A stretch of 9,518 bases of DNA from Paracoccaceae bacterium (lineage in GTDB: Bacteria > Pseudomonadota > Alphaproteobacteria > Rhodobacterales > Rhodobacteraceae), in assembly GCA_007131465.1 (NCBI GenBank), contig SLQN01000138.1:1-9518 (forward strand), given 5' to 3'. The position numbers and the translations under genes were made by a program. This document shows positions 5,931 through 9,518 of this stretch, in pieces. The notes beneath the pieces are model-generated. The model had not been told where the DNA came from. It saw nothing but the letters and a program-made list of their open reading frames with translations, and did no database searches. Positions within the stretch are counted from its first letter, which is position 1; each line of letters opens with the position of its first letter.

Positions 5931-6989
5931 ATGACAGAGGTATACAAAGTAACGCTTGAACCCGTGGGTGTTGAATTCGAGGTGAACGAGGACGAATACA
6001 TCCTTGACGCCGCATTCCGCCAGGGAATCGCGTTGCCACACGGCTGCAAGGAAGGGCAATGCGCAGCCTGCAAATGCGTGGTGTTGGACGGCGAAACCGA
6101 GATGACGCGGTATTCGACCTTTGCGCTGAGCGACGGTGATCGCGACCAGGGGCAGATCCTCATGTGCCGCACCAAGGCTTTCGAGGATTTGACGATCGAA
6201 CTATTGAACTTTGACGAAGAACTGCTGTCGAAATCGATCCCGGTCAAGGAATTTCAGGGCCGCATTTCAGATTTCCAGAAGCTGACGCATGACATTCGCG
6301 GCGTGCAGATCGAACTCGACGCACCGCTGAAATTCTGGGCGGGCCAGTATGTCGATATCACAGTCACCACGCAAGAAGGGGAGACGATTACGCGGTCGTT
6401 CTCCATGGCAAATCCGCCGAGCGAAACCCAAAAACTGTCGTTCATCATCAAGAAATACCCTGACGGAAGATTCTCCAACGAACTCGACACCGGAGGAATC
6501 CGGAAAGGAGCCGAAGTCAGAGTAAGCGGGCCGTTCGGGATGTGTTTCCGGCGCGAGGATCGCAAAGGGCCGGTGCTGCTGGTCGGGGCTGGGTCGGGCA
6601 TGTCGCCGGTCTGGTCCATCCTGCATGACCATCTGGAGTGCGGCGAGGATCGGCCCGTTCACTTCTTCTACGGCGCACGCAGCCAGACCGACCTGTTCCA
6701 TCTGGACCAGATCGCCGCAATCACCGATGCCAACCCTGGTGTGCAGTTTATCCCGGTACTCTCGCACGAGCCCGACGACAGCGGCTGGCAGGGCGAACGC
6801 GGATTTGTGCATGACGCTGTGTCACGCCGCGTCAAGGAACTGGGGATCGCTGGTGACGGCGATGTTTATGCCTGCGGCCCCCCCCCGATGATCGATGCGC
6901 TGTCACCAGCGCTGTTCATGCTCGACTACGACACGGATCGCATCTTTTTCGACAAGTTCACTGTCACGTCCGGTTCATCAGGCCACTAA
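5931..6989 (+). CDS. prmB: Monooxygenase reductase: [2Fe-2S] ferredoxin, FAD and NAD(P)H domains
   Basis: The reductase takes electrons from NAD(P)H and passes them one at a time through FAD and a [2Fe-2S] cluster to the hydroxylase. The plant-type ferredoxin domain (about 1-95) has the cluster Cys at 39, 44, 47 and 79 (C-x4-C-x2-C-x31-C). The FAD-binding domain follows (about 105-205) with RSFS (155-158), the RxYS-type flavin motif. The NAD domain (about 212-345) has GAGSGMSP (219-226) and CGPPPM (315-320). The length of 352 aa is normal. GGGAGG lies 9 nt upstream of the ATG. It sits between the alpha and beta genes, as in prm/mim/thm operons. Two oddities are a C9 run at 6878-6886 and a patch of less usual codons (AGA, GGA, GTA) around residues 178-199, in the linker between the flavin and nucleotide domains. 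Confidence 0.95.
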   Translation: MTEVYKVTLEPVGVEFEVNEDEYILDAAFRQGIALPHGCKEGQCAACKCVVLDGETEMTRYSTFALSDGDRDQGQILMCRTKAFEDLTIELLNFDEELLSKSIPVKEFQGRISDFQKLTHDIRGVQIELDAPLKFWAGQYVDITVTTQEGETITRSFSMANPPSETQKLSFIIKKYPDGRFSNELDTGGIRKGAEVRVSGPFGMCFRREDRKGPVLLVGAGSGMSPVWSILHDHLECGEDRPVHFFYGARSQTDLFHLDQIAAITDANPGVQFIPVLSHEPDDSGWQGERGFVHDAVSRRVKELGIAGDGDVYACGPPPMIDALSPALFMLDYDTDRIFFDKFTVTSGSSGH

Positions 6990-7042
6990 GACAGGTCTGA
7001 TCGCTCGTTCAGTGAACACCACCTACAAGGGAGAGAGAAACC

Positions 7043-8101
7043 ATGGTCGCCACTTCAAGTTCGGTCGGCTCCGGCGCCGCAGGTGCCGCAACCTTCGTCG
7101 GCTCGACCAGCCGTCGCTACAATTATTATCAACCGAAAGGCAAGCGCGCCACGCATTACGAAGATATGACGGTTGACGTGCAACCCGATCCGGAGCGCTA
7201 TCTGATTCAGGACTGGATAATCAGCTTCAATGACGGCAAGGGGGCCTATGTAAAGGAGAACACAAAGGCGCGCAGTTCGAACTGGCATGCCTTCCGTGCG
7301 CCTGATCAGGAATGGGAACGTACCCATTACCAGCGCCAGTCCAAGATCGAGACGATGGTGCAGTCGGTCATAGGCAACGCCCGCAAGGCTGGCGCACATA
7401 TGGTGTTCGACAAGGCGTGGTTGCGCATTCTGCAGGTCCATTTGGGGGCTTGGAAACATGCGGAATTCGGGCTGGGCACGTCGCTCATGCAGGCGCAGCG
7501 CTACGGCTACACGCAGATGATCAACAACGCCACCCTGACCAATTCTTCCTACAAGCTTCGACTTGCACAGGACATCACGCTGTATCTGGCTGAAATCGGC
7601 ATGGATATCGACGGCTGGGACGACACGGCGGGCAAGACTGCCTGGCTGGAAGACCCAATCTGGCAGCCCACGCGTGAAGCCATCGAAACGATCATGGGCA
7701 CCGAAGACTATCTGGAGCAATACTTCGCCATCAATCTGGTGTTTGAACCGCTTGTGGGAGAACTGTTCCGTTCCGGTTTCCTGATGCAAGCCGCGGCGGC
7801 CAACAATGATTTTGTCACACCGCCGGTCATCTCTGCCGCAGAGGCGGATTATGAACGCAATCTCGCGAACACGATCGATCTCGCGTATATGCTGGCGAAT
7901 GACGAGGAACATGGGCCTCATAACCACGCTCTTTTCACCACCTGGGTGAAGAAGCATGGCGATCTTGCCGAAAAGGCTGCGACCGCGCTGCAACCTATCT
8001 GGTCGCAGCCCCATTCCAAACCCGTAGCGTTCACGGATGTGCAGGAGGTCTCGAAAGAGCGGCTGACGCGGATCCTGAGTGAAATCGGCTTGAGCCGTTA
8101 A
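7043..8101 (+). CDS. prmC: Soluble diiron monooxygenase, hydroxylase beta (small) subunit
   Basis: This is the non-catalytic partner of the alpha subunit; hydroxylases of this class form an (alpha-beta)2 core in the cytoplasm. It has the ferritin-like helical fold of the family without a complete diiron ligand set. The family-typical segment FRAPDQEWERTHYQRQS lies at 84-100. WLRILQVHLGAWKHAEFGLG (about 126-145) and the region around NLVFEPLVGELFR (231-243) are further recognisable parts. The first 22 residues are Ser/Ala/Gly-rich and probably disordered. The length of 352 aa fits. The ATG follows GGGAGAGAG (7030-7038). The 53-nt gap from the reductase and the 14-nt gap to the coupling gene point to one transcript. 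Confidence 0.93.
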   Translation: MVATSSSVGSGAAGAATFVGSTSRRYNYYQPKGKRATHYEDMTVDVQPDPERYLIQDWIISFNDGKGAYVKENTKARSSNWHAFRAPDQEWERTHYQRQSKIETMVQSVIGNARKAGAHMVFDKAWLRILQVHLGAWKHAEFGLGTSLMQAQRYGYTQMINNATLTNSSYKLRLAQDITLYLAEIGMDIDGWDDTAGKTAWLEDPIWQPTREAIETIMGTEDYLEQYFAINLVFEPLVGELFRSGFLMQAAAANNDFVTPPVISAAEADYERNLANTIDLAYMLANDEEHGPHNHALFTTWVKKHGDLAEKAATALQPIWSQPHSKPVAFTDVQEVSKERLTRILSEIGLSR

Positions 8102-8115
8102 GAGGAGAACACACC

Positions 8116-8484
8116 ATGTCAACAGCAGCACGCGACAGCAAGAAGAGTAACATCTTCAAGGGGATGAAAGATCTGACCTTCGAGCAGACGATCTCGCATC
8201 AATGCGGGGTCACGATGAGCGACTCGGTCGAGGCCCGCTCCATCGCCGAATTCATGGATCAGGATCCGAAAGTGACGGTGACTTACAATCCCGCGCTGAT
8301 CCGCATCGATGGCGAAGGCAAGCTGATCTTCAAGATGGACGAGATCAGCGAATTTCTAGGCCGTGAAATGACCGCCGAGACTTTCGAGGTCAACACCTCC
8401 ACCCATTACGGGCGGATGGTTCGCGTCGATGACAACACGGTCGTCTTGTTCGGCAACATGGACGAGATGATGGAATACACCTGA
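8116..8484 (+). CDS. prmD: Monooxygenase coupling (effector) protein, MmoB/DmpM family
   Basis: This is a small cofactor-free protein that docks on the hydroxylase, controls access to the diiron site and couples NAD(P)H use to substrate oxidation. At 122 aa it is within the usual range. Features seen are a polar N-terminal arm (1-20), the segment [17 protein letters not shown] (31-47), in which the Met-Ser-Asp and following helix are typical, the strand region [18 protein letters not shown] (53-70) and the C-terminal [18 protein letters not shown] (96-113). GAGGAG (8102-8107) lies directly after the beta-gene stop with 8 nt to the ATG. It is the last monooxygenase component here, followed by a 172-nt gap with hairpins. 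Confidence 0.92.
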   Translation: MSTAARDSKKSNIFKGMKDLTFEQTISHQCGVTMSDSVEARSIAEFMDQDPKVTVTYNPALIRIDGEGKLIFKMDEISEFLGREMTAETFEVNTSTHYGRMVRVDDNTVVLFGNMDEMMEYT

Positions 8485-8494
8485 CAGGCGCTTC

Positions 8495-8516
8495 GGCGAA
8501 GGCGCGAGCTTTCGCC
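8495..8516 (+). terminator. Hairpin with GCGA tetraloop after the coupling-protein gene
   Basis: GGCGAAGGC-GCGA-GCTTTCGCC gives a 9-bp stem (one G-U pair) closed by a GNRA-type loop, 10 nt after the prmD stop. No T-run follows. It may protect the 3' end of a processed monooxygenase message or reduce read-through into the amidohydrolase gene. Confidence 0.5.
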
Positions 8517-8536
8517 ATCGCTGCGCCTCCAGGTCA

Positions 8537-8615
8537 GCGCTTGATCGCGCAAGTGCCAACACAGCATCGGCGGGCGATCATAAACAAATGGTCGCCACCG
8601 CGGCGCAAGCGCCGC
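8537..8615 (+). other. Two further hairpins in the gap before the amidohydrolase gene
   Basis: GCGCTTG-ATCGCG-CAAGTGC (8537-8556, one G-U pair) and GCGGCGC-AA-GCGCCGC (8600-8615, perfect 7-bp stem with a very short loop) fill the 172-nt gap together with the hairpin at 8495. The open frames in this gap are Arg-rich and overlap the next gene, so I see no protein here. No sigma-54 or clear sigma-70 promoter is visible. Confidence 0.4.
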
Positions 8616-8656
8616 CGATGCCTTCGAACACGCAAATTTCCAAAGGGAGGAAACCT

Positions 8657-9430
8657 ATGTACACGACACCAGACGGCAAGGAAATCTTCATTCTGGATGG
8701 CCATACCCACTTCTGGGACGGCAGCCCCGAGAACCAGCGCAATGTCCACGGCAAACAGTTCATCGACTGCTTCTACGCCTACCATACGGCGCTGAGCCCG
8801 AAGGAACAGCTTTGGGAGAAATCCAAATTCGAGAAATACAGCGTTGATGACATCTATCGGGATTTGTTTGTCGACGGCCCCGATGACATGGCAATCATCC
8901 AGTCGACCTATCTTCGCGATTTCTACAAGGAAGGCTTCAGCAGCATCGAGCGATCTTCGCAGATGGCATCCATGAATCCCGGTCGTTTCATCGTGAACGG
9001 TGCCTTTGATCCGCGCGATGGTGAACTCGCGCTGGAATACATCCACTACATGAAAGAAACGTTCGATATCAAGGGTGTGAAGCTTTACACTGCGGAATGG
9101 AACGGGGATTCGAAAGGTTGGAAACTTACGGACCCATCGGCATACAAGTGCTTCGAGCTATGTGACAAACTTGGTATCCGCAATGTTCATGTCCATAAAG
9201 GCCCGACGATTATCCCGCTGTCGAAAGATGCGTTCGATGTGCATGATGTTGATCACGCTGCGACCGACTTTCAGAATCTGAACTGGATCGTTGAACATTG
9301 CGGCCTGCCCAGACTGGACGATTTCTGCTGGATCGCCGTTCAGGAAACCAATGTGTATGCCGGGCTGGCCGTGGCGCTGCCTTTCATCCATTCACGGCCA
9401 CGCTATTTCGCCGAGGTGATGGCAGAGCTC
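8657..9430 (+). CDS. Amidohydrolase family 2 protein, N-terminal 258 codons
   Basis: This is a metal-dependent TIM-barrel amidohydrolase of the type regularly found after prmD/mimD. Its reaction in these operons is not established; handling of an oxidised product or a maturation role are both guesses. The metal-binding HxH is in LDGHTHFWD (His16, His18). [10 protein letters not shown] (176-185) supplies the next His residues, and [16 protein letters not shown] (210-225) is the family-typical barrel segment. GGGAGG (8645-8650) precedes the ATG. From residue 259 the sequence stops resembling the family: the segment expected after [10 protein letters not shown], leading to the FGSDY-type motif with the catalytic Asp, is absent. 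The frame stays open to the window end but reads as fumarase, so I end the call at the GAGCTC at 9425-9430. The true 3' part is missing. Confidence 0.85.
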
Positions 9431-9518
9431 ACCGGCCGCCCCTTCCGGACCGCCGACAACAAGTTCGAGGCGCTCTCCGCCCACGACGCCGTCGTCGAGG
9501 CCTCGGGCGCGCTGAAGC
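9425..9518 (+). pseudogene. fumC: FumC-like (class II fumarate hydratase) fragment joined in frame
   Basis: The last 30 or so codons read [20 protein letters not shown] and then [11 protein letters not shown]. This matches the internal FumC segment that in E. coli reads PFVTAPNKFEALATCDALVQ followed by AHGALK. Nearly every codon ends in G or C, unlike the amidohydrolase codons just before. The join lies at or next to GAGCTC (9425-9430), where the two coding sequences share Glu-Leu. The start and end of fumC are not here. A chimeric sequence end is the simplest explanation; a real recombination junction is less likely. Confidence 0.75.

Noticed and set aside
3915..6059. 714-aa minus-strand open frame across the alpha-subunit gene
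   Set aside because: It is the shadow of the strongly supported alpha-subunit gene; the His/Arg/Cys-rich composition is typical of antisense frames in high-GC DNA and no family motif is seen.
7055..8131. 358-aa minus-strand open frame across the beta-subunit gene
   Set aside because: Antisense shadow of the beta subunit, which has clear family motifs.
8541..8795. 84-aa + strand open frame in the gap after the coupling protein
   Set aside because: It is Arg-rich and overlaps the amidohydrolase in another frame; it is better explained by non-coding hairpins.
1..9518. tRNA, rRNA, CRISPR array or insertion sequence
   Set aside because: I saw no cloverleaf, regularly spaced repeats, transposase frame or terminal inverted repeats anywhere in the window.

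Overview
The window is high-GC bacterial DNA whose codon use, protein families and regulatory layout suggest an alphaproteobacterium, plausibly Rhodobacterales-like; this is inference, because no rRNA or other marker gene is present. It has three parts.

Left part (1-3429): a group of genes I cannot name. A 332-aa predicted helical protein on the + strand runs tail-to-tail into a minus-strand set: a 97-aa coiled-coil protein, a 374-aa WD40-like beta-propeller and a 65-aa protein, spaced 12 and 17 bp apart and probably one transcript. A further minus-strand gene (149 aa) lies upstream of them, and a small + strand gene (89 aa) sits between it and the coiled-coil gene on the opposite strand.

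Middle part (3430-4163): about 730 bp without a credible gene. It holds several inverted repeats built on TGTAAC/GTTACA half-sites, an AT-rich stretch with a possible IHF site, a very good match to a sigma-54 (-24/-12) promoter at 3892-3908, and a roughly 245-nt leader with three small hairpins. This is the expected layout for a gene set driven by an NtrC-type enhancer-binding activator.

Right part (4164-9518): a soluble diiron monooxygenase operon in the order hydroxylase alpha, reductase, hydroxylase beta, coupling protein, amidohydrolase. The order and protein features match the propane/acetone/tetrahydrofuran monooxygenase class (prmABCD, mimABCD, thmADBC). The reductase would pass electrons from NAD(P)H through FAD and a [2Fe-2S] cluster to the diiron centre of the alpha subunit, the beta subunit completes the hydroxylase, and the coupling protein tunes it. 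All six diiron ligands are present, at a constant offset of -7 from methane monooxygenase MMOH numbering. Hairpins lie in the two long gaps, after the alpha gene and after the coupling-protein gene. The true substrate cannot be read from the sequence.

Two oddities stand out. The alpha subunit appears to have lost the second Cys pair of its C-terminal YHS-like Cys motif. At the extreme right end the amidohydrolase reading frame switches, in frame at a GAGCTC (9425-9430), into what reads as class II fumarase (FumC), with a sharp rise in third-position GC. That is most likely a chimeric contig end rather than a real fusion, and the last ~90 bases should not be trusted as part of this operon.
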